A stretch of DNA of 64,000 nt from Thalassospira mesophila (GTDB lineage: Bacteria > Pseudomonadota > Alphaproteobacteria > Rhodospirillales > Thalassospiraceae): assembly GCF_002115755.1 (NCBI RefSeq), contig NZ_JFKA01000002.1, positions 434,001-498,000 on the forward strand, read 5' to 3'. Shown piece by piece: positions 9,139 to 18,225 of this stretch (the first letter of the stretch is position 1; each line of letters opens with the position of its first letter). A program made the translations under genes and the position numbers. The notes beneath the pieces are model-generated. The model saw only the letters and a program-made list of their open reading frames with translations. It ran no database searches and was not told the DNA's origin.

Positions 9139-9881
9139 TGGCTGCTTTGAGAGAAGAAGAAGTCGTCACCGGTGGCAGCATGAGTGTGGACGAAACCACC
9201 GAACGTGCCCGCACCTTGCTTGATCGCTACGGCCATTTGCAGGGCATTTCCCTGATCGAGCCGATGGTGCATGAAGAATTTGCCGGTAAAATTACCATGA
9301 CGTCATCGTTCGGGACCGAGGCCGCAGCCCTGCTGGCGCTGGTGGCCGAGGTCGACCGCAACCTGCCGGTAATTTTCCTTGATACCCGCAAGCTGTTTGG
9401 CGAAACCCATCGCTATCGCGAACAACTGGTGGATCAACTGGGCCTGACCAATATCCGCATCATGCGCCCGGATGAGGAAAAGCTGAAAGCCGAAGACCCG
9501 GAAGGCATGCTGTTTGCCAAAGATGGCAATCGCTGCTGCTTTATCCGCAAGGTCGAACCACTGCAACGCGCCCTTCAGGGCTATGATGCGTGGCTAACCG
9601 GGCGCAAACGCTTTCACGGTGGTGAACGCGGCACGTTGCCGGTAATCGAAACCGCAGGAACGCGGATCAAGGTTAACCCGCTGGCCGGGTATAACCGCCA
9701 GGATATCGAAGATATCTTTGAAAACCGGGCCTTGCCGCGCCATCCGCTAGAAGCCGAAGGCTATATGTCAATCGGCTGCATGCCGTGTACCGACCGGGTG
9801 GATGCCGCTGTTTCCGATGTTCGGGCCGGTCGCTGGGCCGGGCAGGACAAAACCGAATGCGGCATTCACTATATTATCTGA
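9138..9881 (+). CDS. cysH: Phosphoadenylyl/adenylyl-sulfate reductase
   Basis: 247 residues; the ATG overlaps the cysG stop by one base, so translation is coupled. TSSFGTEAA near 55-63 is the PP-loop-like nucleotide site. Paired cysteines C133-C134 and C214-C217 form the [4Fe-4S] site typical of APS reductases, and C241 in the ECGIH tail is the catalytic cysteine. The enzyme reduces APS (or PAPS) to sulfite with thioredoxin. The cluster cysteines make APS the likelier substrate. No cysI lies nearby. Confidence 0.94.
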   Translation: MAALREEEVVTGGSMSVDETTERARTLLDRYGHLQGISLIEPMVHEEFAGKITMTSSFGTEAAALLALVAEVDRNLPVIFLDTRKLFGETHRYREQLVDQLGLTNIRIMRPDEEKLKAEDPEGMLFAKDGNRCCFIRKVEPLQRALQGYDAWLTGRKRFHGGERGTLPVIETAGTRIKVNPLAGYNRQDIEDIFENRALPRHPLEAEGYMSIGCMPCTDRVDAAVSDVRAGRWAGQDKTECGIHYII

Positions 9882-9913
9882 TGGTCTGATCGATCATTCA
9901 GGTGGCAGATTTT

Positions 9914-9951
9914 GGGCCTTGCCCGCATTCATTGCGGGCAAGGCCCTTTTT
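9914..9951 (+). terminator. Rho-independent terminator after cysH
   Basis: A 14-bp perfect GC-rich stem (9914-9927 with 9933-9946), loop TTCAT, followed by TTTTTG. There is no T-tract on the minus strand, so it serves the cys operon only. Confidence 0.93.
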
Positions 9952-9993
9952 GTTTGCAAGCACGGCAATGTTGCGTGCGGACATGCCAAACCC

Positions 9994-11442
9994 TTAAATG
10001 GTAATGCCCTGCAATTTGCGAAACAGGGTGACGGCGTAACGGTCTGTCATGCCGGAAATATAATCCATCACGCGCATGATGCGGTCATACAGCGTGTCGC
10101 TGGCCGATAGTTTGCCCGAAAGAAGTTTATCAATCCGGTCGGCTTGCGGGGGCAGGCGTTTTTTGTGTTTTTTTGTTTCTTCAATATCAATGGCGGCGCG
10201 GACAAAGCTGTTGAGCAGGCCGTTAATCACCTCGAACCCGGCCATCTCAATGGGCAGGACATGCGGGGCGTTGTAAATTTTATCCACCGCCAGGGTTTTG
10301 CAATATTTGGCATCATCGCCCAGCGGGGTGTTTGCCAGCAAGTCGCCGTTTAACGTGCCGCACAGCAATGCATCCTCGTTGGCGATAAAGGCATCAACCG
10401 ATGCCTTGACCAGATTGCCAATCGCCTTGCCACGCAAAAAACCGATGCGGTCATTTTGCGATTTGGCCGCATACCAAGGCTCGGCCTTCAAATCGGCCCA
10501 GCGCTGGTCGGCGTCGCCTTCGTATTTATCGGGGTTGCGCGCAATCGGGGCAAGGGCACGTTCGACTTCCTCAAACGTCACACAGCCCAGTTCCCAGCCA
10601 TCTTCCAGATCGACCACCGAATAACAAATATCGTCCGCCGCCTCGACCAGATACACCAGCGGGTGACGCCGCCAGGCGCCGTCCAGTCCTTCGTGCGCAA
10701 TCAACCCGCAATTTTGGGCAATGGCGGTGGCAATGGCCCGTTCGGATTGATAATAGCCGGGCTTTTTAAGGCCGGTATATTCCTTGCGCCGTGCTTCGCT
10801 CATGCTGGTGGAACGCGGATATTTGATGAAACTGCCCAGCGTGCCATAGGTCAGGTTCAGACCACCCTCAAAGCGCTTCATTTCAAGCTGGCTGATAATG
10901 CGCAATCCCTGGGCGTTGCCTTCAAAATTGCGCAAATCTTCCAGTTCCGGGCCAGAAAGGCGCGATGTCAGTTCGTCTTTTGCCAGCTGTGATGTGGTAA
11001 ACCATTCATTGATGGCATCTTCGCCCGAATGGCCAAAGGGCGGGTTGCCAATATCATGCGCCAGACAGGCGGCTTGCACCATATAGCCGATATCGGCAAT
11101 GGTAATGGCGCAGTCATCGCCCAGATGTTTGACGATATGCGCACCGACCATCAAGCCCAGCGACTGCCCGACCGAGCCGACCTCGATGGTGTGGGTCAGC
11201 CGGGTATGAACATGGTCGTTTTCCGAAAGCGGATGAACCTGGGTTTTGTTTTGCAGGCGGCGAAAGGATGATGAAAATATCACCCGGTCGACATCAATCT
11301 GAAACGGGCTTCTGCCATCGGCAGCAGGGCGGACAGGACCATCGGGCAGGGTAACTTTACCGCCCGCCACATCAAGACGATGGGCCGAAAGCAAATCTTC
11401 CCAGCGCATTTTTGCCGTTTCTGCCATCCCTGCCGTCGTCAT
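9994..11442 (-). CDS. dgt: Deoxyguanosinetriphosphate triphosphohydrolase-like protein
   Basis: 482 residues. HD-domain metal motifs are visible in RLTHTIEVGSVGQSLG and ACLAHDIGNPPFGHSGEDA; later VVDLEDGWELG and SFVRAAIDIEETKKHKKRL fit the Dgt family. It hydrolyses dNTPs to nucleoside and triphosphate and so helps set dNTP pools. The first ATG has GGGA about 11 bases upstream; ATGs at codons 6 and 12 are possible. It converges on cysH and stands as a single gene. Confidence 0.92.
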   Translation of the reverse strand: MTTAGMAETAKMRWEDLLSAHRLDVAGGKVTLPDGPVRPAADGRSPFQIDVDRVIFSSSFRRLQNKTQVHPLSENDHVHTRLTHTIEVGSVGQSLGLMVGAHIVKHLGDDCAITIADIGYMVQAACLAHDIGNPPFGHSGEDAINEWFTTSQLAKDELTSRLSGPELEDLRNFEGNAQGLRIISQLEMKRFEGGLNLTYGTLGSFIKYPRSTSMSEARRKEYTGLKKPGYYQSERAIATAIAQNCGLIAHEGLDGAWRRHPLVYLVEAADDICYSVVDLEDGWELGCVTFEEVERALAPIARNPDKYEGDADQRWADLKAEPWYAAKSQNDRIGFLRGKAIGNLVKASVDAFIANEDALLCGTLNGDLLANTPLGDDAKYCKTLAVDKIYNAPHVLPIEMAGFEVINGLLNSFVRAAIDIEETKKHKKRLPPQADRIDKLLSGKLSASDTLYDRIMRVMDYISGMTDRYAVTLFRKLQGITI

Positions 11443-11548
11443 AAAGCTGCCATTCCCTGTTGATTAAAGCCCGCAAGCGCGACTTTAACGATGCCGCACC
11501 GCTGGTGCAATCATCCTGCCATTTTTGCCCGGTGTTTAGCAGGCGGGA

Positions 11549-11971
11549 TCAGCCAAAAAACCAGCTTCGCGGGTTATTGATCGGTTTGCCTTCCATCGCA
11601 CGCAACAGGCCAATCACGTTGCGGCCAATAAACCATGCGGCGGTATAAAGCCCCATCAGGCCAATAATTGCCCAGCCGATCAGCGGAATCCACCAGACGA
11701 AAAACGTCATGATACCGGTTAAAATTGCATAGAGAATGCTGATCCAGAAGGTGCGGATAACAAAGGTGTAGTGGCTGTTGGTCCAGTGATTGTCATCTTC
11801 GCGCGCGACATAGGCGACAATCAGGGCGATCAACCCGGTGGCATAGGCGGTGAACAGGGTGGCAATCATCAGCGCATAACAAACAATGGCCGTATTGCCG
11901 CTGCGTTCTTCGGCATAAACCGGCTGCGCGGTTTGATGGGCCGGATCCTCGGAAAAACGGGCATCAGTCAT
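11549..11971 (-). CDS. DUF4870-like small membrane protein
   Basis: 140 residues with a polar N-terminus (1-25) and three to four hydrophobic helices (about 28-52, 70-90, 92-118). The pattern and length resemble the DUF4870 family, whose function is unknown. AGGAC lies nine bases before the ATG. It is 106 bases upstream of dgt on the same strand and may be cotranscribed with it. Confidence 0.7.
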   Translation of the reverse strand: MTDARFSEDPAHQTAQPVYAEERSGNTAIVCYALMIATLFTAYATGLIALIVAYVAREDDNHWTNSHYTFVIRTFWISILYAILTGIMTFFVWWIPLIGWAIIGLMGLYTAAWFIGRNVIGLLRAMEGKPINNPRSWFFG

Positions 11972-12175
11972 TTAGTGTCGTCCTGTTTTGTGGGCGTGTT
12001 GCCATTATGGGTAATCGTGTTTGCATCATATAGGATCATGATGATGAAATGCTATTCCCGGTTGGGGCGCGCAAAGACGTGATCATGTTCATAAACTCTA
12101 TCCTAGACTCTGGCGAATTCATCCCTACATTTGGCGCCATGTAGCGGGGATTATCCAACGCAAGGATTTATGTGT

Positions 12176-13537
12176 ATGTCGAACTATGATTTTGATCTGT
12201 TTGTAATCGGTGCCGGGTCCGGCGGTGTGCGCGCGGCGCGTGTTGCTTCGGGCTATGGGGCCAAGGTTGCCATTGCCGAAGAAAGCCGGGTTGGTGGCAC
12301 TTGTGTTATTCGCGGCTGTGTGCCCAAAAAACTGCTGGTATACGGCGCGCATTTTGCCGAAGATTTCGAAGATGCCTCGGCCTATGGCTGGACCCTTCCC
12401 GGCGAACCAAGTTTTAGCTGGAAAACCCTGATTGCCAACAAGGACAAGGAAATTGACCGGTTAAACGGCATTTATCACAAACTTCTGGCCGGATCGGATG
12501 TGAAACTGTTCGAGCATCGCGCCACCTTCAAGGATGCGCACACTGTTATTGTTGGCGGCGAGGAAGTCACCGCCGAACGCATTTTAATTGCGGTGGGTGG
12601 CCATCCGACCCTGCCCGATATTCCCGGTATCGAACATGCGATTTCGTCAAACGAAGCCTTCTATCTCGAAGACCTGCCCAAGCGCATTGTCATTGTGGGC
12701 GGGGGCTATATTGCGGTGGAATTTGCCGGTATTTTTGCAGGCCTTGGTGCCGAGGTAACCCAGCTTTATCGTGGCGAGCAGATTTTGCGCGGTTTTGATG
12801 GCGATATTCGCGACCATTTGGCCGCCGAAATCATTAAAAAAGGCATCAACCTGAAGGTTGAAACCAACGTGACCGCGATTGAAAAACAGGATGATGGCAG
12901 CTTGAAGCTGACATTAACCGGCGGTGGCGACATGGAAGTGGATGCCATTATGTTTGCGACCGGCCGTGCGCCCAATACCAAGGGGCTGGGGCTGGAAGAA
13001 GTTGGCATTGAAACCGACGATAACGGTGCGGTTAAAATCAACAAGGGTTTGCAAACCAGCGTTGAAAATGTCTATGCCGTGGGCGATGTGACCGACCATG
13101 TGCAGCTTACCCCGGTTGCGATCAAGGAAGGCATGGCCTTTGCCGATACCGTTTATGGCGGCAAGCCGTGGCACATGTCCTATCAGGCCATCCCGACCGC
13201 TGTTTTCTCGCAGCCACCTGTTGGCACGGTGGGCCTTAGCGAGGAAGAAGCCCGGGCCAAGGGCGGCGATGTGGTAATTTACAAATCAACCTTCAAACCG
13301 ATGCGCCACACCCTTTCGGGCCGCGATGAAAAAACGCTGATGAAGCTGATTGTCGATAAAACCACCGATGTGGTGCTGGGCGCGCACATGGTTGGCCCTG
13401 ATGCGGCCGAAATCATTCAGGGGATAGGCATTGCCGTGCGGCTTGGCGCGACCAAAGCCCAGTTTGACCAAACGGTGGCCGTGCATCCCTCGGCGGCCGA
13501 GGAATTTGTGACGATGCGGTTTCCGGTTGGGGACTGA
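12176..13537 (+). CDS. gor: Glutathione reductase
   Basis: 453 residues. N-terminal FAD fold FVIGAGSGGVRAARVA; redox-active disulfide GGTCVIRGCVPKKL with C43 and C48; NAD(P)H fold VIVGGGYIAVEFAGIFAGLG; C-terminal HPSAAEE with the catalytic-base H437. The VIRGCVPKK form marks glutathione reductase rather than lipoamide dehydrogenase. It keeps glutathione reduced with NADPH in the cytoplasm. AAGGA precedes two ATGs, at 12170 and 12176; spacing of nine bases favours 12176. A terminator follows. Confidence 0.95.
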   Translation: MSNYDFDLFVIGAGSGGVRAARVASGYGAKVAIAEESRVGGTCVIRGCVPKKLLVYGAHFAEDFEDASAYGWTLPGEPSFSWKTLIANKDKEIDRLNGIYHKLLAGSDVKLFEHRATFKDAHTVIVGGEEVTAERILIAVGGHPTLPDIPGIEHAISSNEAFYLEDLPKRIVIVGGGYIAVEFAGIFAGLGAEVTQLYRGEQILRGFDGDIRDHLAAEIIKKGINLKVETNVTAIEKQDDGSLKLTLTGGGDMEVDAIMFATGRAPNTKGLGLEEVGIETDDNGAVKINKGLQTSVENVYAVGDVTDHVQLTPVAIKEGMAFADTVYGGKPWHMSYQAIPTAVFSQPPVGTVGLSEEEARAKGGDVVIYKSTFKPMRHTLSGRDEKTLMKLIVDKTTDVVLGAHMVGPDAAEIIQGIGIAVRLGATKAQFDQTVAVHPSAAEEFVTMRFPVGD

Positions 13538-13572
13538 TTGCCAGGATAATCTGAAAGCTAAAAGCGCGAAAG

Positions 13573-13598
13573 GCGGTTCCGATTTGGGGCCGCTTTTT
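13573..13598 (+). terminator. Terminator after gor
   Basis: An 8-bp stem with two G-T pairs (13573-13580 with 13586-13593), loop GATTT, then TTTTT. It isolates gor from the AT-richer gene that follows. Confidence 0.75.
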
Positions 13599-13710
13599 GC
13601 GATTAAGCGATTTTTTCCTGCGGTTTTTTCATTCAAATTGATCTGTTCGTTACTTGCATAGAGCTTTGTTATGCTCTGTTCTGAATAAATTTAGGCAAGG
13701 AGAATGAATT

Positions 13711-14376
13711 ATGATCCCAATCAGGAAAGATTTTATTTTCTCGGCTACTTGCCATGAGTGTGGGCGGGCTTTGACGTCTAACGTGGCTGTTATTGCACTG
13801 GACGACGAAGGAAATGAATTGGCTTTTGGCCCGACCTGCATTCGTAAAGTCTTGGATAATGCAGCAGAGCAAAAACTGAAGGATATTCCCGACTTTACAA
13901 AGGCTATCAAACTGACGCCGATCAGCGGAAAGGAAAAGAATTCGACACTTTCAGAAAAATCACATCTTGCTCGGGCCGATAAGTTGCTGAAGCAAAAGGC
14001 ACTTACTTACCTTATTTTACGACAGGAAAAGGTCCCAGGTGTTTCGTATGAAGTTTTGGCGGAATATCTAAAAAAGTACAAATCAGGCCAGGACCTAACC
14101 GACGGGGAGATTCGGCACATATTGAATATTGAGAGGAAGTTTGCGGGCTCCAGGCTGGGAGAGAAAAACCTGATGACTGTGTATGCTTACCTTCGCTGTA
14201 TAGATCAGGCTCTTCCTTATATTCATGAGGATAAAAGAAATTTTCTGGAGAGCATCAAAAAGCAGCTTTTAACTAAGTATTACCTAACATCGACTCAAGT
14301 GGAGAAAACGGGAGAGTGGATTTCTCGGGTTCCCGGAGAAATCGTGTTAAGCGGGGATGGTTTTTTCCGAAACTAA
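13711..14376 (+). CDS. Orphan protein with N-terminal zinc-knuckle-like motif
   Basis: 221 residues, starting after AAGGAGAATGAATT. The N-terminus holds C14-x2-C17 and a third cysteine in FGPTCIRKVL (C43), with F-G-P-T-C like the small C-x2-C...G-P-x-C modules (DUF6011-like) found in plasmid and phage proteins; this match is by eye. The rest is charged, alpha-helical and rich in Lys/Glu, with no motif I recognise. The gene is clearly AT-richer than its neighbours (for example TTTATTTTC, AAAAAGTACAAA) and uses AT-ending codons, which points to recent acquisition. It lies alone between gor and the AsnC-type regulator. Function unknown. Confidence 0.8.
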   Translation: MIPIRKDFIFSATCHECGRALTSNVAVIALDDEGNELAFGPTCIRKVLDNAAEQKLKDIPDFTKAIKLTPISGKEKNSTLSEKSHLARADKLLKQKALTYLILRQEKVPGVSYEVLAEYLKKYKSGQDLTDGEIRHILNIERKFAGSRLGEKNLMTVYAYLRCIDQALPYIHEDKRNFLESIKKQLLTKYYLTSTQVEKTGEWISRVPGEIVLSGDGFFRN

Positions 14377-14394
14377 TGGCGTGTGAAAGTTCCT

Positions 14395-14859
14395 TTAAAA
14401 CGCCAACGGTGCATTATCCACCACCTCTTTCATCACAAAAAATGTGCGGGTTTGGCGGACGCCGGGCAGGGCGATGAGTTGATCGCCGTGTAGATGGTTG
14501 AAGTCCGCCATGTCGCGGACACGGATTTTCAGGAAATAGTCGAAATCGCCCGCGACCAGGTGACAATCGAGAATAAACGGTAATTTGCGGCACGCGGTTT
14601 CAAATTCGGCGAAACTTTCGCGGGTTGAACGGTCCAGCACCACGCCGACCATGACAAGGGCACCGCGTTCCACCTTTTGCGGGTCGATCATGGCGCGCAC
14701 CGTGCTGACATAGCCTTCATCAAACAGGCGCTGGATGCGGCGGTGGCAGGTGGCGGGGCTGACATTCACCCGTTTGGCAATATCGGCATTGCCCATGCGG
14801 CCATCACTTTGTAACAGGCGCAAAATCTTTTGATCTGTGCGGTCTAGCAGTTGGGGCAT
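14395..14859 (-). CDS. acdR: Lrp/AsnC-family regulator, probable AcdR
   Basis: 154 residues. Winged helix-turn-helix at about 5-60 (LDRTDQKILRLLQSDGRM, IAKRVNVSPATCHRRIQRL) followed by the ligand-binding RAM domain. It is divergent from the ACC deaminase gene, the usual place of AcdR, the Lrp-type activator that responds to ACC. GGAAGA lies upstream of the ATG. Its specificity is inferred from position. Confidence 0.88.
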   Translation of the reverse strand: MPQLLDRTDQKILRLLQSDGRMGNADIAKRVNVSPATCHRRIQRLFDEGYVSTVRAMIDPQKVERGALVMVGVVLDRSTRESFAEFETACRKLPFILDCHLVAGDFDYFLKIRVRDMADFNHLHGDQLIALPGVRQTRTFFVMKEVVDNAPLAF

Positions 14860-14888
14860 GAAATCATCTTCCAGATGTGGGCCAGTTT

Positions 14889-14930
14889 ATGGAAGTCTAG
14901 GCATGGTTTTGCCATTTTAGGAAGTCTGAC
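14889..14930. promoter_or_regulatory. Candidate Lrp/AcdR operator between acdR and acdS
   Basis: Direct repeats of GGAAGTCT at 14891-14898 and 14920-14927 (29 bases apart) flank the imperfect palindrome GGCATGGTTTTGCC (14900-14913). They lie in the divergent promoter region about 95-130 bases before acdS and 30-70 bases before acdR, fitting a site for an oligomeric Lrp-type protein. Confidence 0.4.
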
Positions 14931-15019
14931 GCGCAAAAGTAGCCCAAACTTCGAGAGCACCTTTCATTTAACTGGCAGTAGCATTTCCCGGTGAATAATC
15001 GCAAAACAGGGAGTGCGAG

Positions 15020-16036
15020 ATGAATTTGGGTAAATTTGAAAAATACACACTGACCTTTGGGCCGACCCCGATTGAAGCCTTGCCGCGTTTGTCGGCGCAT
15101 TTGGGCGGCGATGTTGCGCTTTATGCCAAGCGCGAAGATTGTAATTCCGGGCTGGCCTTTGGCGGTAACAAGGTTCGCAAGATGGAATATATCATTCCCG
15201 ATGCGATTAAATCGGGTGCCGACACATTGGTGACGATTGGCGGTGTGCAGTCCAACCACACCCGTCAGGTCGCCGCGATTGCCGCCAAAATTGGCATGAA
15301 ATGCCGGTTGGTGCAGGAAAGCTGGGTGCCGTTTAACGATGCCGTTTATGACCGGGTTGGCAATATTTTGATGAGCCGCGTTATGGGGGCTGAAATTGAG
15401 CTGGTCGATGAAGGCTTTGACATTGGCATTCGCGAAAGCTGGGAAGCCGCCCTTGAAGATGTGAAAGCCAAAGGCGGCAAGCCTTATCCCATTCCCGCCG
15501 GGGCATCGGTGCATAAATATGGCGGGCTGGGTTTTGTTGGTTTTGCCGAAGAAGTCCGCGCGCAGGAAGCGGAACTGGGTTTCAAGTTTGATTATATCGT
15601 TGTGTGTACCGTTACCGGGTCCACCCATGCCGGGATGGTGGTTGGTTTTGCCGCCGATGGCCGGGCCGATAAAGTGGTGGGGATTGATGCATCGGCCACC
15701 CCCGAACAAACCCGGGCGCAGGTTTTGGCAATTGCCGAGAAAACCGCCGATCTGGTGGAACTGGAAGGCGGCATTTCGGATGCAGACATTACCCTGATCA
15801 ATGACTACGCCTATCCGGCTTACGGTGTGCCGTCCGATGAAACCAATGATGCCATTCGCCTGGCAGGCCGCATGGAAGGCATGATGACTGACCCGGTTTA
15901 CGAAGGTAAATCGATGCAGGGCATGATTGATCTGGTGAAAAAGGGCTATTTCCCCAAAGGATCAAAGGTTTTGTATGCCCATTTGGGCGGGGTTCCGGCG
16001 ATTAATGCCTATAGCTATCTGTATCGCAACGGCTGA
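15020..16036 (+). CDS. acdS: 1-aminocyclopropane-1-carboxylate deaminase
   Basis: 338 residues, the usual AcdS length. The residues that define true ACC deaminases are all present at their Pseudomonas numbers: PLP lysine K51, nucleophile S78, Y268, Y294, E295 and L322. E295 and L322 separate it from D-cysteine desulfhydrases. The PLP enzyme opens ACC to alpha-ketobutyrate and ammonia; in plant- or alga-associated bacteria it lowers the host's ethylene precursor or supplies nitrogen. GGGAG precedes the ATG. Divergent Lrp regulator and a downstream terminator make it a single-gene transcript. Confidence 0.96.
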   Translation: MNLGKFEKYTLTFGPTPIEALPRLSAHLGGDVALYAKREDCNSGLAFGGNKVRKMEYIIPDAIKSGADTLVTIGGVQSNHTRQVAAIAAKIGMKCRLVQESWVPFNDAVYDRVGNILMSRVMGAEIELVDEGFDIGIRESWEAALEDVKAKGGKPYPIPAGASVHKYGGLGFVGFAEEVRAQEAELGFKFDYIVVCTVTGSTHAGMVVGFAADGRADKVVGIDASATPEQTRAQVLAIAEKTADLVELEGGISDADITLINDYAYPAYGVPSDETNDAIRLAGRMEGMMTDPVYEGKSMQGMIDLVKKGYFPKGSKVLYAHLGGVPAINAYSYLYRNG

Positions 16037-16062
16037 CCGCCCGGATACAGGCAAGGTTGTTT

Positions 16063-16099
16063 CAGCAAGGGGAGCATGTGCTTTCCTTGCTGTTTTTTT
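16063..16099 (+). terminator. Terminator after acdS
   Basis: A stem of about 14 bp (16063-16076 with 16079-16092, two G-T pairs) followed by seven T residues. Confidence 0.85.
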
Positions 16100-16270
16100 G
16101 AACGCAAAATCCGCGCGCACGTCGCCAACCCGATGGCCTGTTTTGAGTTCGGCAAGATTAATAGATTTTATTGATCAATATTGCGACATAATGGCATTCT
16201 TGAAATCCGCTATGCTGGGCAGAACGAACGGCCTTGGCAAAAGGCCGATCCATGCATCAGGAGGAAGGTC

Positions 16271-17152
16271 ATGTTTGAAGGTTTTCGCGAAGACATAATT
16301 GCTGGCGACGGTGCTGATATTTTTGTTCGTCATGGCGGCAATGCCGACGGGCCGGGATTGTTATTGTTGCATGGATACCCGCAAACATCGGCGATGTGGC
16401 ACAAGGTTGCGCCGCAACTGGCCGATAAATATCATGTGGTTTGTGCCGATTTACGCGGTTATGGAAGGTCGTCAAAGCCCGAAACCGATGCGCAGCACAG
16501 CCCCTATTCCAAACGGGCCATGGCGGCCGATATGGTAAAGGTGATGGCGCAGTTGGGGCATAGCCAGTTTTATGTCGGCGCGCATGACCGCGGCGCACGG
16601 GTGGCGCACCGGATGGGGATGGATCATGCCGGGGCCGTGAAGGCGATTGCGATGCTTGATATTGCGCCGACCCGTGAAATGTACCGCGACACCGACGATG
16701 CCTTTGCCCGTGCGTATTGGCACTGGTTTTATTTGATCCAGCCCGCCCCGTTTCCCGAAACCATGATTGGCGGCGACCCGGATGCCTATTGGAAATTTAA
16801 ATGCAAGGCGCAAAGTGCCGGAGCATCGCCCTTTGCGCCCGAAGCATTGGATGAATATTTGACGCTGTTTCGTAACCCCGCCGTTATCCATGCCAGTTGC
16901 GAGGATTACCGCGCGGGGGCGAGCATCGACATCGCCCATGATGATGCCGACGGGGACCGCAAACTGAGCATGCCGTTATTGGCAATCTGGGGCGGGCGCG
17001 GCGTGATTGAACGGTGTTTTGATGCCCTGGCCCTGTGGCGCGCGCGGGCGGAAAACGTGAACGGTTTTGCCCTGCCTGCCGGGCATTATCTGGCCGAGGA
17101 AATACCCGATCAGGTGGCGACGCAGTTTTTGGATTTTTTCGATAAACATTAA
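16271..17152 (+). CDS. Alpha/beta hydrolase, fluoroacetate (haloacetate) dehalogenase-like
   Basis: 293 residues from the ATG at 16271, preceded by AGGAGGAAGG. It is an alpha/beta hydrolase (LLLHGYPQTSAMWHKVA, DLRGYGRSSKP). The nucleophile motif is HDRGARV with D106, R107 and R110; D130 and H272 complete the set. H151-W152 (YWHWFY) and Y213, which match the residues that cradle the halide in fluoroacetate dehalogenase, are also present. The match to that family is strong, but homologues with the same core can act on other esters or epoxides. Next gene downstream is a LysR regulator on the same strand, 91 bases away. Confidence 0.82.
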   Translation: MFEGFREDIIAGDGADIFVRHGGNADGPGLLLLHGYPQTSAMWHKVAPQLADKYHVVCADLRGYGRSSKPETDAQHSPYSKRAMAADMVKVMAQLGHSQFYVGAHDRGARVAHRMGMDHAGAVKAIAMLDIAPTREMYRDTDDAFARAYWHWFYLIQPAPFPETMIGGDPDAYWKFKCKAQSAGASPFAPEALDEYLTLFRNPAVIHASCEDYRAGASIDIAHDDADGDRKLSMPLLAIWGGRGVIERCFDALALWRARAENVNGFALPAGHYLAEEIPDQVATQFLDFFDKH

Positions 17153-17169
17153 CCGGGCTGTTGTGACCG

Positions 17170-17214
17170 GCGCAGAATGCGCGGAACATACGGTATGCGC
17201 AGAATGTGCGGAAC
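17170..17214. repeat. 18-bp direct repeat upstream of a LysR gene
   Basis: GCGCAGAATGCGCGGAAC at 17170-17187 recurs with one change at 17197-17214. The copies start 27 bases apart and end 30 bases before the LysR start. Possibly an autoregulatory site, possibly a small tandem duplication. Confidence 0.5.
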
Positions 17215-17243
17215 GCGCGGGCGGGTGATAAAGCGGGGCGAAA

Positions 17244-18188
17244 ATGGAAATCAGGCAGCTACAGTGTTTTGTTGCAGTGGCCGAAGAATTGCATTTTCGC
17301 CGTGCTGCTGTGCGCCTTGCCATCAGCCAGCCCGCGTTATCGGCCAGTCTGGCAAACCTTGAGGCTGATCTGGGCTTTGCGCTGTTTTTTCGCACCACAA
17401 GACAGGTTAGCCTGACGCAAGCAGGCGCCGTGTTTTTAAAAGATGTGCGCCAGATTTTACGCAGCATCGATGCCGCCAAGCGCCATGCCCGCGAGGTGGC
17501 CCATGCCGCTGTGCCGTCTATCCGTGTTGGCGGGGTGGATGAGGCGATTGTGACACTGGTGCCGGCCTTGATGGCGCAGTTTCGCGCAGGCCACCCCGGC
17601 ATCTATTTGCAAATTCACGAGGTTTCATCATCGGGCCGTAATGTGCAAGCCCTTGAGGCCCATCGCGCCGATGTAGTGTTTATTCGCGAAAGCGTAAACA
17701 GCGATTTTGTGGAAAGCCGTTTGTTATATCGCCAGCGCATTATGGCAGCCTTGCCGGTGCCAAAGCCTGCTGCGCCTGGCAGTGTGGCCGATGGCTGGCA
17801 AAGCGAAATGGGCGATCACGACACGGTAACACCCGCACAGTTGGCACGCTGGCCGCTGATCGGCTTTCCCCGTCATGCCCGGCCCTTGTTGCATGATCTG
17901 GTCATGGGCAGTCTGGCTGATGTTGAAACCCCGCCCGAGGTCACCTGCGAGGTGATTGATAAATCAACCATGTTGCAACTGGTACGACAGGGTATGGGGG
18001 TGGCACTGGTGCCCGAATGGGCGCAAACCATTGCGCCCGATGGCGTGATGTTTCGGCCTTACGGCGACCCGGTTTTGGAATTGCCGTTATATATTGCGTG
18101 GCGCAAACGCGATTATGCGCCAGAACTGGGCGAATTTATCGACCTTGCCAGCGAGATTTGCGCCCGTCGCCATTCTGATGCGTCATAA
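17244..18188 (+). CDS. LysR-family transcriptional regulator
   Basis: 314 residues. The N-terminal helix-turn-helix (MEIRQLQCFVAVAEELHF, LAISQPALSASLANLE) is standard LysR; the rest is a periplasmic-binding-like effector domain. It follows the haloacetate-dehalogenase-like gene and converges on the TRAP transporter; its target is unknown. The dehalogenase-like gene is the nearest candidate. Confidence 0.92.
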   Translation: MEIRQLQCFVAVAEELHFRRAAVRLAISQPALSASLANLEADLGFALFFRTTRQVSLTQAGAVFLKDVRQILRSIDAAKRHAREVAHAAVPSIRVGGVDEAIVTLVPALMAQFRAGHPGIYLQIHEVSSSGRNVQALEAHRADVVFIRESVNSDFVESRLLYRQRIMAALPVPKPAAPGSVADGWQSEMGDHDTVTPAQLARWPLIGFPRHARPLLHDLVMGSLADVETPPEVTCEVIDKSTMLQLVRQGMGVALVPEWAQTIAPDGVMFRPYGDPVLELPLYIAWRKRDYAPELGEFIDLASEICARRHSDAS

Positions 18189-18225
18189 ACCCGACGCCGT
18201 ATAAACAGGGCGAAAGCGGTCAACA

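Noticed and set aside
14897-15709. A 270-codon open frame antisense to acdS
   Set aside because: The opposite strand encodes an ACC deaminase with every key residue in place.
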